NCBI RefSeq assembly: GCF_000721235.1
Contig: NZ_JOFH01000023.1
Location: 1 to 64,000 of the forward strand
Origin: Streptomyces olivaceus
Lineage (GTDB): Bacteria > Actinomycetota > Actinomycetes > Streptomycetales > Streptomycetaceae
Direction of reading: 5' to 3'
Length of the DNA stretch: 64,000 nucleotides
Shown here: positions 50,652 through 61,784 of the stretch, in pieces
Position numbering within the stretch: position 1 is the first letter of the stretch
Layout: the number at the start of each line of letters is the position of its first letter
Position numbers and translations under genes: made by a program
Notes under the pieces: model-generated
Seen by the model: only the letters and a program-made list of their open reading frames with translations
Database searches by the model: none
Told to the model about the DNA's origin: nothing

Positions 50652-52037
50652 CTACGGCAGCGCCCGGCACAGCGCCTCCAGGGCCCCCGCCCAGGCGTGG
50701 TCAGGCGGGGTGCCGTAGCCGACGACGACGGCGTCCACCGGGTCGGTCGTGGCGTCGGGGTGGCGGAAGGGCGCCAGGCCGTGCAGGCCGAGTCCCTGCC
50801 AGGCCGCGGCCCGCAGCACCGGCCGCTCGGTGCCGGGCGGCAGCCGCAGCACGGCGTGCAGGCCGGCCGCGATGCCGGTGACCCGCACCTCGGGGGCGCG
50901 GGCGGCGACCTCGGCGACCAGGGCGTCACGGCGGCGGCGGTAGCGCAGGCGGGCGGAGCGTACGTGGCGGTCGTAGGCGCCGGAGGACAGGAACTCGGCC
51001 AGGGTCAGCTGGTCCAGGGCCCCGCTGGTGTCCTGGCCGCCGCGGGCCGCCGTGAGGGCGTCGGTGAGGCCGGGCGGCAGCACCATCCAGGCCAGCCGCA
51101 GGCCGGGGGCGAGGGACTTGCTGGCGGTGCCGAGGTGGACCACTCGGTCGGGGTCGAGGCCCTGGAGGGCGCCCACGGGCTGGCGGTCGTAGCGGAACTC
51201 GCCGTCGTAGTCGTCCTCCAGGACCAGGCCGCCGCTGCGCCGCGCCCAGTCGACGACGGCCGCCCGCCGGTCGGGGAGCAGGGGCATGCCGAGCGGGAAC
51301 TGGTGGGCCGGCGTCAGCAGGACGGCGCCCGCGCCCGGGGGGACGTCGGGGTCGGTGCCGTGCGCGTCCAGGGGCAGCGGGACGGTGCGCAGTCCGGCGG
51401 CGGCCAGCAGGTCGCGGTGGGCGTGGAGACCGTACGACTCGACGGCGACGGTGTGCACGCCGCGCGCCCGCAGCACGGTGGCGAGCAGGGTCAGGCCGTG
51501 GGCGAAGCCGCCGCAGACCAGCAGGCGTTCGGGGTCGGCGCGGACGCCGCGGGCCCGGGCGAGGTAGCCGGCCAGCGCACCGCGCAGTTCGGGACGGCCG
51601 CGCGGGTCGCCGTAGCCGAGCGCGTCGTTGGGGGCGGCAGTGAGGGCGCGGCGGGCGGCCTTCAGCCACTCGGCGCGCGGGAAGGAGGCCAGGTCGGGGG
51701 TGCCGGGACGCAGGTCGTAGGCGGGGCGGGCCGGTCCGCGCGGGAGGGGCGCGGTGTCGGCGGGCGGTACGACGGCGCGGTCGGCGACGCGGGTTCCGGA
51801 GCCCTGCCGGGCGGTGAGCCAGCCCTCGGCGACCAGGTCGGCGTAGGCGTCGGCGACGGTGTTGCGGGCGATGCCGAGGTCGGCGGCGAGGGTGCGGGAG
51901 GAGGGCAGCCGGGTGCCGGGAGCCAGGCGGCCGGTGCGGACGGCCTCGCGCAGGGCGCCGGTCAGGCCGCGGCGCAGGCCGGGGCCCGCCGGTTCCAGGT
52001 GCAGGTCGAAGCCGAGAGTGGCCCAGGGTTTCGCCAT
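50652..52037 (-). CDS. MocR/PdxR-family regulator (GntR HTH plus aminotransferase domain)
   Basis: 461 residues. Residues about 20-85 are a GntR winged helix (LREAVRTGRLAPGTRLPSSRTLAADLGIARNTVADAYADLVAEGWL), the rest a class I aminotransferase-like domain with LVLEDDYDGEF and the PLP lysine motif GTASKSLAPGLRLAW. MocR proteins bind PLP or amino-compound adducts and control nearby genes. Divergent gene is an AhpD-like protein starting 47 bases away; the intergenic TGGACCAT sequence at 52043-52050 is a candidate half-site. Pyridoxal genes are not adjacent. Confidence 0.92.
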   Translation of the reverse strand: MAKPWATLGFDLHLEPAGPGLRRGLTGALREAVRTGRLAPGTRLPSSRTLAADLGIARNTVADAYADLVAEGWLTARQGSGTRVADRAVVPPADTAPLPRGPARPAYDLRPGTPDLASFPRAEWLKAARRALTAAPNDALGYGDPRGRPELRGALAGYLARARGVRADPERLLVCGGFAHGLTLLATVLRARGVHTVAVESYGLHAHRDLLAAAGLRTVPLPLDAHGTDPDVPPGAGAVLLTPAHQFPLGMPLLPDRRAAVVDWARRSGGLVLEDDYDGEFRYDRQPVGALQGLDPDRVVHLGTASKSLAPGLRLAWMVLPPGLTDALTAARGGQDTSGALDQLTLAEFLSSGAYDRHVRSARLRYRRRRDALVAEVAARAPEVRVTGIAAGLHAVLRLPPGTERPVLRAAAWQGLGLHGLAPFRHPDATTDPVDAVVVGYGTPPDHAWAGALEALCRALP

Positions 52038-52071
52038 GGAAGTGGACCATACCCGTGGGCTGCTTCGTTCC

Positions 52072-52077
52072 TAGGCT
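52072..52077 (+). promoter_or_regulatory. -10 box of a probable leaderless promoter (AhpD-like gene)
   Basis: TAGGCT lies seven bases before ATG 52085, with no ribosome site. It lies in the 47-base gap shared with the divergent MocR gene. Confidence 0.5.
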
Positions 52078-52084
52078 CGGTGGC

Positions 52085-52600
52085 ATGACGACGACCGACG
52101 AGAACACCGTCCCGGCCACCGAGCCGCTTGCCGCCGAGCAGTCCCCCCGGCTGGAGTGGGCGAAGCACGCCCCGGAGGTCTGGAAGGCGATGCTGCGCCT
52201 GGACAAGGCGGCCACCCAGGGCCTGGACCCGAAGCTGTCCGAGCTGGTGAAGATCCGCGCCTCGCAGCTCAACCACTGCGCGTTCTGCCTCGACATGCAC
52301 ACCAAGGACGCCCTCGCGGCCGGCGAGAGCGTGGAGCGGATCGTGCAGCTCGCCGCGTGGGAGGAGTCGCGGCACTTCTACACGGAGAAGGAGCTGGCGG
52401 CGATCGAGCTGACCGAGGCGGTCACCGTCCTGACCGACGGCTTCGTGCCGGACGAGGTGTACGGGAAGGCCGCGGCGCACTTCGGGGAGGCGGAGCTGGC
52501 ACAGCTGATCTCCGCCATCGCCGTGATCAACACCTGGAACCGCTTCGGCGTGACCTGCCGCCTGACGCCCGGCCACTACCGCCCGGGGCAGCACGCGTGA
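52085..52600 (+). CDS. AhpD-like (carboxymuconolactone decarboxylase family) protein
   Basis: 171 residues. LSELVKIRASQLNHCAFCLDMHTKDALAAGE has the CxxC peroxidatic motif (CAFC) and the His two positions later, as in AhpD-type alkylhydroperoxidases. Late segment AVTVLTDGFVPDEVY and INTWNRFGVTCRL complete the fold. It may reduce peroxides with a thiol partner. A leaderless start at ATG 52085 is likely. Divergent MocR is its probable regulator. Confidence 0.87.
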   Translation: MTTTDENTVPATEPLAAEQSPRLEWAKHAPEVWKAMLRLDKAATQGLDPKLSELVKIRASQLNHCAFCLDMHTKDALAAGESVERIVQLAAWEESRHFYTEKELAAIELTEAVTVLTDGFVPDEVYGKAAAHFGEAELAQLISAIAVINTWNRFGVTCRLTPGHYRPGQHA

Positions 52601-52678
52601 CGACCGGGACCGCCTCTCCCGCGACGGCCCGTCCGACGCACGGCACGGACCGGTGAGCGGGAAGCGGTGACCGCGCGG

Positions 52679-52706
52679 CCCCCGCCCGCAGGTACGCGGG
52701 CGGGGG
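52679..52706. terminator. Bidirectional hairpin
   Basis: CCCCCGCCCGC, loop AGGTAC, GCGGGCGGGGG: 11-bp stem between the AhpD-like gene and the convergent end of the betaine operon. Confidence 0.8.
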
Positions 52707-52716
52707 ACGGCGAGGG

Positions 52717-53673
52717 TCAGGACAGCCACCCCTTCCAGACGGACTCGTGGCCGTCCACCCACTTCTTCGCGGCCTCCTCCGGCCGCAGCTTCTGCTCGGC
52801 GATCAGCAGGGAGACCTGGTTCTGGTCCTGGGTCGTCCACTTGAACTTCCTCAGGAACTCGGCCGCACTGCCGCCGTTCTCCGCGAACCCCGTGTTGAGG
52901 TACTTCTGCAGCGGGGTGACCGGGTAGGCGCAGGCGACCTCCGCCGGGTCGGCGTCGCAGCCCTCCTTGTAGGGCGGCAGCTTCACCTCGGTCATCGGCA
53001 CCTTCTCGGTCAGCCACTGGGGGGTGTACCAGTAGCTCAGGAAGGGCTTCTTCTCCTTGGCGAACTGTTTCATCTGGGTGATCTGGGCGGCCTCGGAGCC
53101 CGCGAAGACGACCTGGTAGTCCAGGTCCAGGTTCTTCACCAGGGCCTTGTCGTTGGTGACGTAGGACGGGGAGCCGTCCATCAGCTGGCCCTTGCCGCCG
53201 CTCTCCGCGGTGCGCAGCAGGTCGGCGTACTTGTTGAGGTTCTTCCAGTCCGTGACGTCCGGGTGCTGCTTCGCGAAGTACGTCGGGACGTACCAGCCGA
53301 TGTGGCCGGTGACGCCGAGGTCGCCGCCGGCGGTGATGGTCTTCTTGTCCTCGACGTAGCGCTGCTCCTGCTCGGGGTGGCCCCAGTCCTCCAGGATGGC
53401 GTCGACGCGGCCCTGGCTGAGCGCGTCCCAGGCGGGGACCTCGTCGACCTGGACGGTGTCGACGCGGTAGCCCAGCTCGTGCTCCAGCAGGTACTGGGCG
53501 ACGGCCACGTTGGCCTGCGCGCCGACCCAGGACTGCACGGAGAGGGTGACCGTCCTGGCGCCCTGGGCGTTCGCGAACGGGGACGCCTGCTTCGTCATGT
53601 CGGCGGCGCCGCAGCCGGTCAGCAGGGCGAGCGCGGCCGCGCCCGCGACGGCCGAGGTCGTACGCAGTCGCAT
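52717..53673 (-). CDS. Glycine betaine ABC transporter, substrate-binding lipoprotein
   Basis: 318 residues. Signal and lipobox LLTGC (Cys 21). VQSWVGAQANVAVAQYLLEHELGYRV starts the OpuAC domain; aromatic ligands for a trimethylammonium cage are seen in EDWGHPE, GWYVPTYF and SYWYTPQW. It captures glycine betaine or a similar osmolyte outside the membrane. One base separates its start from the permease stop; last gene of the operon. Confidence 0.92.
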   Translation of the reverse strand: MRLRTTSAVAGAAALALLTGCGAADMTKQASPFANAQGARTVTLSVQSWVGAQANVAVAQYLLEHELGYRVDTVQVDEVPAWDALSQGRVDAILEDWGHPEQEQRYVEDKKTITAGGDLGVTGHIGWYVPTYFAKQHPDVTDWKNLNKYADLLRTAESGGKGQLMDGSPSYVTNDKALVKNLDLDYQVVFAGSEAAQITQMKQFAKEKKPFLSYWYTPQWLTEKVPMTEVKLPPYKEGCDADPAEVACAYPVTPLQKYLNTGFAENGGSAAEFLRKFKWTTQDQNQVSLLIAEQKLRPEEAAKKWVDGHESVWKGWLS

Positions 53674-53674
53674 G

Positions 53675-55630
53675 TCAGGCTCCCTTCTTCGGCGTACGGC
53701 GTTCGGTGGGCTGGGTCACCCGGTCGAGCATCAGCCCGAGGCAGACGATCGCGGCACCCGCCACCAGGCCGGCCGCCAGGTCGCCCTGGGCCAGGCCGAA
53801 GACGACCTGGTAGCCGAGCGCGCCACCGCCGACGAGTCCGCCGATGATGACGACGGCGAGGACGAGGACGACGCCCTGGTTGACGGCGAGGAGCAGGGAC
53901 CGGCGGGCCAGCGGCAGCTGGACCTGGCGCAGTTGCTGCCCGCTGCTGGCGCCGAGCGAGCGGGCCGACTCCAGCGCGGCCGGGTCGACCTGGCGCAGGC
54001 CCTGGGCGGTGATGCGGACGACGGCCGGCAGGGCGTAGACGACCGCGGCGGCCGCGGCCGGCGCGCGGCCGACGCCGAAGAGGGCGACGACCGGGATCAG
54101 GTACACGAACTGCGGCATCGTCTGGAAGACGTCGAGCACGGGCCGCAGCAGCCGCTCGAAGCGGTCGCTGCGGGCGGCGGCGATACCGGTGGCGAAGCCG
54201 ATGACGAGGGTCACGGCGACGGCGGCGAGCACCTGCGAGAGCGTGTCGAGGGACGGGTCCCACACGCCGAGCACGCCGATCGCGGCCATCGCGAGGACGG
54301 CGGTGAGGGCGGTGCGCCAGGTGCCGATCAGCCAGGCCAGGGCGGCGACGACGAGGAGCACGGACCACCAGGGCAGCCACTGCAGGCCGTCCCGGAGCGG
54401 GTTGAGGACCCAGCTGGTGAAGTGCGCGGCCCAGTCGGCGGTGCCGCCGACGACGGGGACGTCGGAGTACAGGTGGGCGGTCATCCAGTCGACGGCCCGG
54501 TTGACGGGTTCGGCGATGTTCAGCTCCCACCCGTCGGGCCAGTCGAGGAAGTCCCCGAGACGCCCGGCGACCGCGACGGCCGCGGCGGCGAGCAGCAGGT
54601 ACAGCCAGGTCAGCGGGGACTTCCCGGCCTCCCCGGGTCCACCGAGCCGCTCCCCCGCGGCGCCGGTCACCCGGTCGAGGACGACGGCGAGCAGCACGAT
54701 CGGGATGCCGGCCGCGAGCGCGGCGCCGACGTCGACCGAGGCGAGCGCCTGGTACACGCGGTCGCCGAGGCCCCCGGCGCCGATGACGGAGGCGATGACG
54801 GCCATGGAGAGCGCCATCATGATCGTCTGGTTGACGCCGAGGAGGAGCTCCTTGCGGGCCAGCGGGATACGGGCGGTCAGCAGGCGCTGGCGGGCGGTGG
54901 TGCCGAGCGACTCGACGGCCTCCAGGACCTCCTTGTCGGCGCCGCGCAGGCCCAGCGAGGTGAGCCGGGCCATGGGCGGGGCGGCGTAGACCACGGTCGC
55001 CAGGACGGCGGCGGGGACGCCGATGCCGAAGACCAGGACGACGGGGAGGAGGTAGGCGAAGGCGGGCAGCACCTGCATGGTGTCGAGGACCGGCCGCAGC
55101 GCACGGTCCATCCGGTCGGAGAGGCCCGCGGCCAGGCCCAGCAGGGCGCCGACCACGACCGACGCGAGGACGGCGACGACCATCAGGGCGAGGGTCTGCA
55201 TCGTCGGCACCCACATGCCGAGCAGTCCGCAGGCCAGGAACGCCACGGCGGTGCCGAGCGCCAGCCGCACGCCGGCCACGCGCCAGGCGACCAGGGCGCC
55301 GACCGCGGTGACCCCGGCCCAGCCGACGGCGAGGAGGGCGAGGTAGACGGCGCGTACGGCGAGGACAACGACGTTGCTGACGTGGCCGAAGAAGTAGAGG
55401 AACAGAGGGTGGCTGTCGCGGTTGTCGATGATCCAGTCGCTGGCCCTGCCGAGGGGCTCGGAGAGGTCCACGGTGAGGGCGGTGGGCCAGGCGGCGCCGG
55501 GCCACTGGGTGGCGGCGACGGGGGCGAGGACCGCTGCGGCGACGGCGAGGACGAGGAGCTTGCGGACGGCTCGGTTGGCGAGGATGCCGGGTGGGGCGGG
55601 CTTGTGGGCCGTGGCCGTGAGCGTTGCCAT
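53675..55630 (-). CDS. Glycine betaine ABC transporter, tandem permease fusion
   Basis: 651 residues in which two OpuAB-type permease domains are joined. Each half has the EAA-type loop: ESLGTTARQRLLTARIPLARKEL near residue 240 and ARSLGASSGQQLRQVQLPLARRSL near residue 580. Each has a LRPVLDTMQVLPAFAYLLP / LRPVLDVFQTMPQFVYLIP helix at the matching place, so an internal duplication is evident. About 12-14 membrane segments. ATG 55630 shares bases with the ATPase stop (TGATG). Confidence 0.92.
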   Translation of the reverse strand: MATLTATAHKPAPPGILANRAVRKLLVLAVAAAVLAPVAATQWPGAAWPTALTVDLSEPLGRASDWIIDNRDSHPLFLYFFGHVSNVVVLAVRAVYLALLAVGWAGVTAVGALVAWRVAGVRLALGTAVAFLACGLLGMWVPTMQTLALMVVAVLASVVVGALLGLAAGLSDRMDRALRPVLDTMQVLPAFAYLLPVVLVFGIGVPAAVLATVVYAAPPMARLTSLGLRGADKEVLEAVESLGTTARQRLLTARIPLARKELLLGVNQTIMMALSMAVIASVIGAGGLGDRVYQALASVDVGAALAAGIPIVLLAVVLDRVTGAAGERLGGPGEAGKSPLTWLYLLLAAAAVAVAGRLGDFLDWPDGWELNIAEPVNRAVDWMTAHLYSDVPVVGGTADWAAHFTSWVLNPLRDGLQWLPWWSVLLVVAALAWLIGTWRTALTAVLAMAAIGVLGVWDPSLDTLSQVLAAVAVTLVIGFATGIAAARSDRFERLLRPVLDVFQTMPQFVYLIPVVALFGVGRAPAAAAAVVYALPAVVRITAQGLRQVDPAALESARSLGASSGQQLRQVQLPLARRSLLLAVNQGVVLVLAVVIIGGLVGGGALGYQVVFGLAQGDLAAGLVAGAAIVCLGLMLDRVTQPTERRTPKKGA

Positions 55631-56964
55631 CAGACCGGCTCCTCGGTGGAGGGCGGGGTCGTCGGCTCGCGGCGCGTGGCCGGTGCCTCCCCGACGCCCG
55701 GCTTCTCGTCCGGGCTCGGCTTGTCCTCCGCGCTCGGCTCTTCGTCCGGGCTCGGCTTCTCCTCCACGCCCGGCTTCTCCCCCGCGCTCGGCTTCCCCTC
55801 CGGGCTCGGCTTCTCCCCCGCGCTCGGCCTCTCCCGCCCGGGGGCACTCACGGCGCCCGCACGTGCCGTTCCGGTGCCGCGACCGCTCGCGGCCGTGCCC
55901 GCCACCACTTCGAGGAGCGCGTCCGCGTCCACCACGCCCACGCAGCGGCCGTCGTCCATCACGCGGGCCGGTGCGCCCGCCCGCGCGACGGCCTCGATGG
56001 CCTCCGAGACCGTGGCCCCGGGGCGGATCTCCGGGCCGGTGCCCGCCTCGTCGGACGAGGAGGCGGGGCGCATCGCCGTACGGACGGTGAGGACCTGCTC
56101 GCGCGGGACGTCGCGGACGAACTCGCGGACGTAGTCGTCGGCGGGCGAGCCGACGATCTCCTCCGGCGTGCCGAGCTGCACGACGCGGCCGTCGCGCATC
56201 AGGGCGATGCGGTCGCCGAGTTTCAGGGCCTCCTGGAGGTCGTGGGTGATGAAGACCATCGTGCGGCCCTCCTCGCGGTGGAGCCGGACGACCTCCTCCT
56301 GCATGTCCCGCCGGATCAGCGGGTCGAGGGCGCTGAACGGCTCGTCGAAGAGCAGCACCTCGGGGTCGACGGCGAGGGCGCGGGCGAGGCCGACGCGCTG
56401 GCGCTGTCCGCCGGAGAGCTGGCCGGGCCTGCGCTGCTCCAGGCCCTCCAGGCCGACCTTGGCGACGATTCCGGCGGCCCGCTCGCGGCGTTCGGCGCGG
56501 CTCAGGCCCTGGATCTCCAGGCCGTACGCCACGTTGTCGAGGACGGTGCGGTGCGGGAGCAGGCCGAAGTGCTGGAAGACCATGGCGGCGCGGTGCCGGC
56601 GCAGGGACCGCAGCCGGGACCTGTCCATCGCGCGGACGTCCTCGCCGTCGATGGCGATGGACCCGGCCGTCGGTTCGATCAGGCGGGTCAGGCAGCGTAC
56701 GAGGGTGGACTTGCCGGAGCCGGACAGGCCCATGACGACGAAGACCTCGCCCTTGCGCACGTCGAAGGAGACGTCCGCGACGGCGGCGGTGCAGCCGGTG
56801 CGCGAGCGCAGTTCGGCGGGGCTCAGGGCGGCGAGTTCCGGGTCGGCGGGGACGCGCTCGGCCCTGGGGCCGAAGACCTTCCACAGGCCGTCCACGGAGA
56901 AGACCGGGGGCCGCTCGGCCACGGTGTCGTTGACGGCCTCGGTGCCGTGGGCGACGGCGCTCAT
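55630..56964 (-). CDS. Glycine betaine ABC transporter, ATP-binding protein with disordered tail
   Basis: 444 residues. Walker [10 protein letters not shown] near residue 78, Q-loop [11 protein letters not shown], signature [15 protein letters not shown] and Walker [14 protein letters not shown] are intact. Residues about 255-365 include a CBS-like region ([16 protein letters not shown]), the ionic-strength sensor of ProV/OpuAA. Residues about 380-440 are repeats of KPSPxE/KPGVxE type from 15-bp DNA repeats, not part of the family. It powers betaine uptake. Start ATG 56964 overlaps the choline dehydrogenase stop by four bases. Confidence 0.93.
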   Translation of the reverse strand: MSAVAHGTEAVNDTVAERPPVFSVDGLWKVFGPRAERVPADPELAALSPAELRSRTGCTAAVADVSFDVRKGEVFVVMGLSGSGKSTLVRCLTRLIEPTAGSIAIDGEDVRAMDRSRLRSLRRHRAAMVFQHFGLLPHRTVLDNVAYGLEIQGLSRAERRERAAGIVAKVGLEGLEQRRPGQLSGGQRQRVGLARALAVDPEVLLFDEPFSALDPLIRRDMQEEVVRLHREEGRTMVFITHDLQEALKLGDRIALMRDGRVVQLGTPEEIVGSPADDYVREFVRDVPREQVLTVRTAMRPASSSDEAGTGPEIRPGATVSEAIEAVARAGAPARVMDDGRCVGVVDADALLEVVAGTAASGRGTGTARAGAVSAPGRERPSAGEKPSPEGKPSAGEKPGVEEKPSPDEEPSAEDKPSPDEKPGVGEAPATRREPTTPPSTEEPV

Positions 56965-58493
56965 CGGGCGTCACCGCCGATCAGCTCGACGGCGCGCTCG
57001 CCGACCATGAGGACGCCGATCATCGGATTGACGGCGGGCATGGTCGGGAAGACGGAGGCGTCGGCGATCCGGATGCCCTGAAGGCCCCGGATGCGCAGCT
57101 CGGGGTCGACGACGGCCGCCTCGTCCGCGGCGGCGCCCATCCGGCAGGTGCCCGCCGGGTGGTAGACGGTGTGGGCGACCTTGCGGGCGTACTCGCTCAG
57201 CTCCTCGTCGCCGGTGACGTCCGGGCCGGGGCAGACCTCGCGCTTGAGCCAGCCGGCCAGCGGCTCGGAGGCCGCGACCCGGCGGGCGATGCGGATGCCG
57301 TCGACGAGGGTGCGGCCGTCGTGGTCGTCCTCGTCGGTGAAGTAGCGGAAGTCGAGGGCGGGTTTCTCGGCCGGGTCGGCGCTGGTGAGGCTGAGGCGGC
57401 CGCGGGACTTGGGCTTGGGGATGTTCGGGGTCATCGAGACGCCGAACTCCGGGCGCTCGTAGCCCAGTCGCTCCGGGTGGTCCGTGAAGGGGATCTGGTA
57501 GAAGTGGAACATCAGGTCCGGGCCCGCGTGTTCGGGGTCGCGGCGCACGAACAGACCGGCGTCGGAGTCCATCGCGGAGTTGTCCGGGATGGGGCCGTTG
57601 GTCTCCCACACGATCACCGACTCGGGGTGGTCGAGCAAGTTCTCGCCGACGCCGGGCAGGTCGAGCGCCACGGGTATGCCGAGCGCCTCCAGGTCCTCGC
57701 GCGGGCCGATGCCCGAGTGCAGCAGCAGCCGCGGGGAGTCGACGGCGCCGGCGCAGAGCACCACCTCGCCCCGCGCCTCGACCAGGAGCTCCTCGCCGTC
57801 CTTGGTGCGCACGTGGACGCCCTTGGCGCGGGTGCCGTCCAGCTCAAGCCGGTACGCCCAGGTCTCCAGCAGCAGCGTGAGGTTGGGGCGGTCGTTCATC
57901 ACCGGGTGCAGGTACGCGACGGAGGCGGAGGAGCGCTTGTTGTCCTCGGGGTGGTAGGCGAGGTCGAAGAAGCCGACGCCCTCGGTGAACGGCTTCTTGT
58001 TGAAGCCCTCGACTCGGGGGACCTCCAGCGTCTTCTGCGCGGCGTCGACGAAGTCGCGGGCGATGGCGTTGCGGTCCTTCTCGTCGACCGGGACGATGTT
58101 GTTCTTCAGCCGGGCGAAGTACGCCTCCATCTGCACCGCGCCCCACCCCTTGGCGCCGGCGGCCTCCCACTCGTCCCAGTCGGACGGGAGCGGCTTGAAG
58201 GCGATGAGGGTGTTGTGCGAGGAGCAGCCGCCGAGGACCCGGGCGCGGCTGTGCCGGATGTGCGAGTTGCCGCGCGGCTGCTCGGTGGTCGGGTAGTCGT
58301 AGTCCAGGTCGCCGCCGAGCAGGCCCATCCAGCGGCGCAGGGTCAGTACGTCGTCGCGGCCGACGTCGCTGGGTCCGCCCTCGATGACGGCGACGGTGAC
58401 GTCGGGGTTCTCGGTGAGCCGGGAGGCGATCACGGAGCCTGCCGTGCCGCCGCCTATGACGACGTAGTCGTACACGTGAGTGGTCTCTGGCAT
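56961..58493 (-). CDS. betA: Choline dehydrogenase-like GMC oxidoreductase
   Basis: 510 residues. [19 protein letters not shown] is the FAD site, GGSSSHNTL ([11 protein letters not shown]) and [15 protein letters not shown] are GMC signatures, and [13 protein letters not shown] near residue 445 holds the catalytic His. It oxidises choline to betaine aldehyde. Betaine aldehyde dehydrogenase precedes it by 75 bases, transporter genes follow with overlap, so the operon links synthesis and uptake of betaine. The exact alcohol is inferred from the context. Confidence 0.88.
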   Translation of the reverse strand: MPETTHVYDYVVIGGGTAGSVIASRLTENPDVTVAVIEGGPSDVGRDDVLTLRRWMGLLGGDLDYDYPTTEQPRGNSHIRHSRARVLGGCSSHNTLIAFKPLPSDWDEWEAAGAKGWGAVQMEAYFARLKNNIVPVDEKDRNAIARDFVDAAQKTLEVPRVEGFNKKPFTEGVGFFDLAYHPEDNKRSSASVAYLHPVMNDRPNLTLLLETWAYRLELDGTRAKGVHVRTKDGEELLVEARGEVVLCAGAVDSPRLLLHSGIGPREDLEALGIPVALDLPGVGENLLDHPESVIVWETNGPIPDNSAMDSDAGLFVRRDPEHAGPDLMFHFYQIPFTDHPERLGYERPEFGVSMTPNIPKPKSRGRLSLTSADPAEKPALDFRYFTDEDDHDGRTLVDGIRIARRVAASEPLAGWLKREVCPGPDVTGDEELSEYARKVAHTVYHPAGTCRMGAAADEAAVVDPELRIRGLQGIRIADASVFPTMPAVNPMIGVLMVGERAVELIGGDAR

Positions 58494-58568
58494 GGGGGTA
58501 CTCCAGTGGGGCGGGCGGATGGTGCGGAAACGTACGGTGGCGCGGGAACGTAGGGCGGCGCGGCCGGG

Positions 58569-60098
58569 TCAGCCGGCGAACCAGCGGACGGGCCGCGGCG
58601 CCAGGTTCTGGTAGACGTGCTTGCTCTCGCGGTACTCGGCCAGGCCGGCGGGGCCGAGTTCGCGGCCGACGCCGCTCTTGCCGAAGCCGCCCCACTCCGC
58701 CTGCGGCAGGTAGGGGTGGAAGTCGTTGATCCACACGGTGCCGTGCCGCAGCCGGCCCGCGACCCGGCGGGCCCGTCCCGCGTCGGCGGTCCAGACGGCA
58801 CCGGCCAGACCGTACTCGGTGTCGTTGGCCAGGGCTACGGCCTCGTCCTCGGTCCGGAAGGTCTCGACGGTGAGGACGGGGCCGAAGACCTCCTCCCGTA
58901 CGACCCGCATGTCGCGGTGGCAGTGGTCGAGGACGGTCGGCTCGTAGAAGTAGCCGGACTCGGGCCGCTGGGGCGACGGCTCGGGGCGCTTGCCGCCGCA
59001 GCGCAGTGCGGCGCCCTCGGCGAGCGCGGAGGCCACGTAGTCCTCGGTCTTGGCGCGCTGCTGCTCGGAGACGAGCGGCCCGCACTCGACGCCGTCCTCG
59101 GTGCCGCGGCCCAGGCGGATCTTCTGGGCGCGGCGGACGAGTTCGGCGACGAAGCGTTCGCGGACGGACTCCTCGACGATGAGCCGGCCGCCCGCGGAGC
59201 AGACCTGGCCGCTGTGGATGAAGGCGGCGTTGAGGGCCTGGTCGACGGCGGTGTCGAAGCCCTCCTCGCTCTCGCAGGCGTCGGCGAAGACCACGTTGGG
59301 GTTCTTGCCGCCGAGTTCGAGGGCGACCTTCTTGACGGTGACGGCCGCGGCCTGCGCGACTTTGGTGCCGCTGATCAGGCCGCCGGTGAAGGAGACCAGG
59401 TCGACGCCGGGGTGCTCGGCGAGCCGGGCGCCGACGGTGTGTCCGGGGCCGGTGACGATGTTCGCGACGCCGTTGGGGAGCCCGGCCTCGGTCAGCAGGT
59501 CGATCAGGGCGACGGTCGTCAGGGGGGTGATCTCGCTGGGCTTGATCACGAAGGTGTTGCCTGCGGCGAGCGCCGGGGCGATCTTCCAGCTGGCCTGGAG
59601 GAGAGGGTAGTTCCAGGGCGTGATCATCGCGCAGACGCCGACGGGCTCGTGCACGACGACGCTGTGGATGTCGGGCGAGCCCGCGTCGACGACCCGGCCG
59701 GCGCCCTCGCCCGCGACGAGGTCGGCGAAGTAGCGGAAGGCGTCGGCGACGCAGTCGATGTCGACGCGGCCCTCCTCGACGGTCTTGCCGGCGTCGCGGC
59801 TCTCCAGCAGGCCCAGCGTCTCGCGGTCGCGCACGAGCAGGTCGGCGACGCGGCGCAGCAGGGCGGCGCGCTCGGCGACGGGGGTGTGCGGCCAGTCGCC
59901 CGCGTCGAAGGCGCGCCGGGCGGCGGCGACCGCGAGGTCGGTGTCCTGCTCGTCGCCCTCCGCGACCACGGCGAAGGGCCGGGCGTCCGCGGGGTCGAGG
60001 ATCTCGCGCGTGGCGCCGGAGGACGCGGCCAGCCACTCGCCTCCCGCGTGAATGGTCCGATGCGCCCGCTCCACCGCGGTTTCGGTGCTGTTCGCCAT
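58569..60098 (-). CDS. betB: Betaine aldehyde dehydrogenase-like ALDH
   Basis: 509 residues. Motifs ITPWNYPLLQASWKIAPALAAGN, LELGGKNPNVVF (catalytic Glu) and HSGQVCSAGGRL (catalytic Cys near residue 298) define an NAD-dependent aldehyde dehydrogenase; EVFGPVLTVETF follows. First gene of the operon with betA and the transporter; it would convert betaine aldehyde to glycine betaine. ATG 60098. A 7-bp direct repeat lies 36-53 bases upstream. Confidence 0.9.
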   Translation of the reverse strand: MANSTETAVERAHRTIHAGGEWLAASSGATREILDPADARPFAVVAEGDEQDTDLAVAAARRAFDAGDWPHTPVAERAALLRRVADLLVRDRETLGLLESRDAGKTVEEGRVDIDCVADAFRYFADLVAGEGAGRVVDAGSPDIHSVVVHEPVGVCAMITPWNYPLLQASWKIAPALAAGNTFVIKPSEITPLTTVALIDLLTEAGLPNGVANIVTGPGHTVGARLAEHPGVDLVSFTGGLISGTKVAQAAAVTVKKVALELGGKNPNVVFADACESEEGFDTAVDQALNAAFIHSGQVCSAGGRLIVEESVRERFVAELVRRAQKIRLGRGTEDGVECGPLVSEQQRAKTEDYVASALAEGAALRCGGKRPEPSPQRPESGYFYEPTVLDHCHRDMRVVREEVFGPVLTVETFRTEDEAVALANDTEYGLAGAVWTADAGRARRVAGRLRHGTVWINDFHPYLPQAEWGGFGKSGVGRELGPAGLAEYRESKHVYQNLAPRPVRWFAG

Positions 60099-60133
60099 GG
60101 TTGTTTACTGCCTTCCGCTCCTGATCAACCCCT

Positions 60134-60151
60134 GTGTCACACGCGTGTCAC
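60134..60151. promoter_or_regulatory. Direct repeat GTGTCAC-4-GTGTCAC before the betaine operon
   Basis: Two identical 7-mers with an 11-bp period (60134-60140, 60145-60151), overlapping the palindrome ACACGCGTGT. Same-face repeats suit an activator or a two-component response regulator of osmotic control. Confidence 0.5.
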
Positions 60152-60305
60152 CGCCGGGGACCGTGAGCCCCTGCCCCAGGGCCGTCCATGCATGCCGAAT
60201 CGGCCACGAAAGTGCGGCGCCTCACGGAGGAAGAGGACGAACGGAGCATATGGGCAAGGGAGCGTATGGGCCGGGCGAGGGAGCGGGAACGGGAACGGGA
60301 ACGCA

Positions 60306-60346
60306 TACGGGCCCCGTCCCGGTCGGTGACTGGAACGGGGCCCGTA
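60306..60346 (-). terminator. mdh terminator
   Basis: TACGGGCCCCGT and ACGGGGCCCGTA form a perfect 12-bp stem with a 17-base loop, 32 bases past the mdh stop. GGGAAC triplets in tandem lie beside it (60280-60302). Confidence 0.8.
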
Positions 60347-60377
60347 CGGGGCCGGTGAGGCGTGGGCGCGACGCTGC

Positions 60378-61784
<1,407 letters not shown>

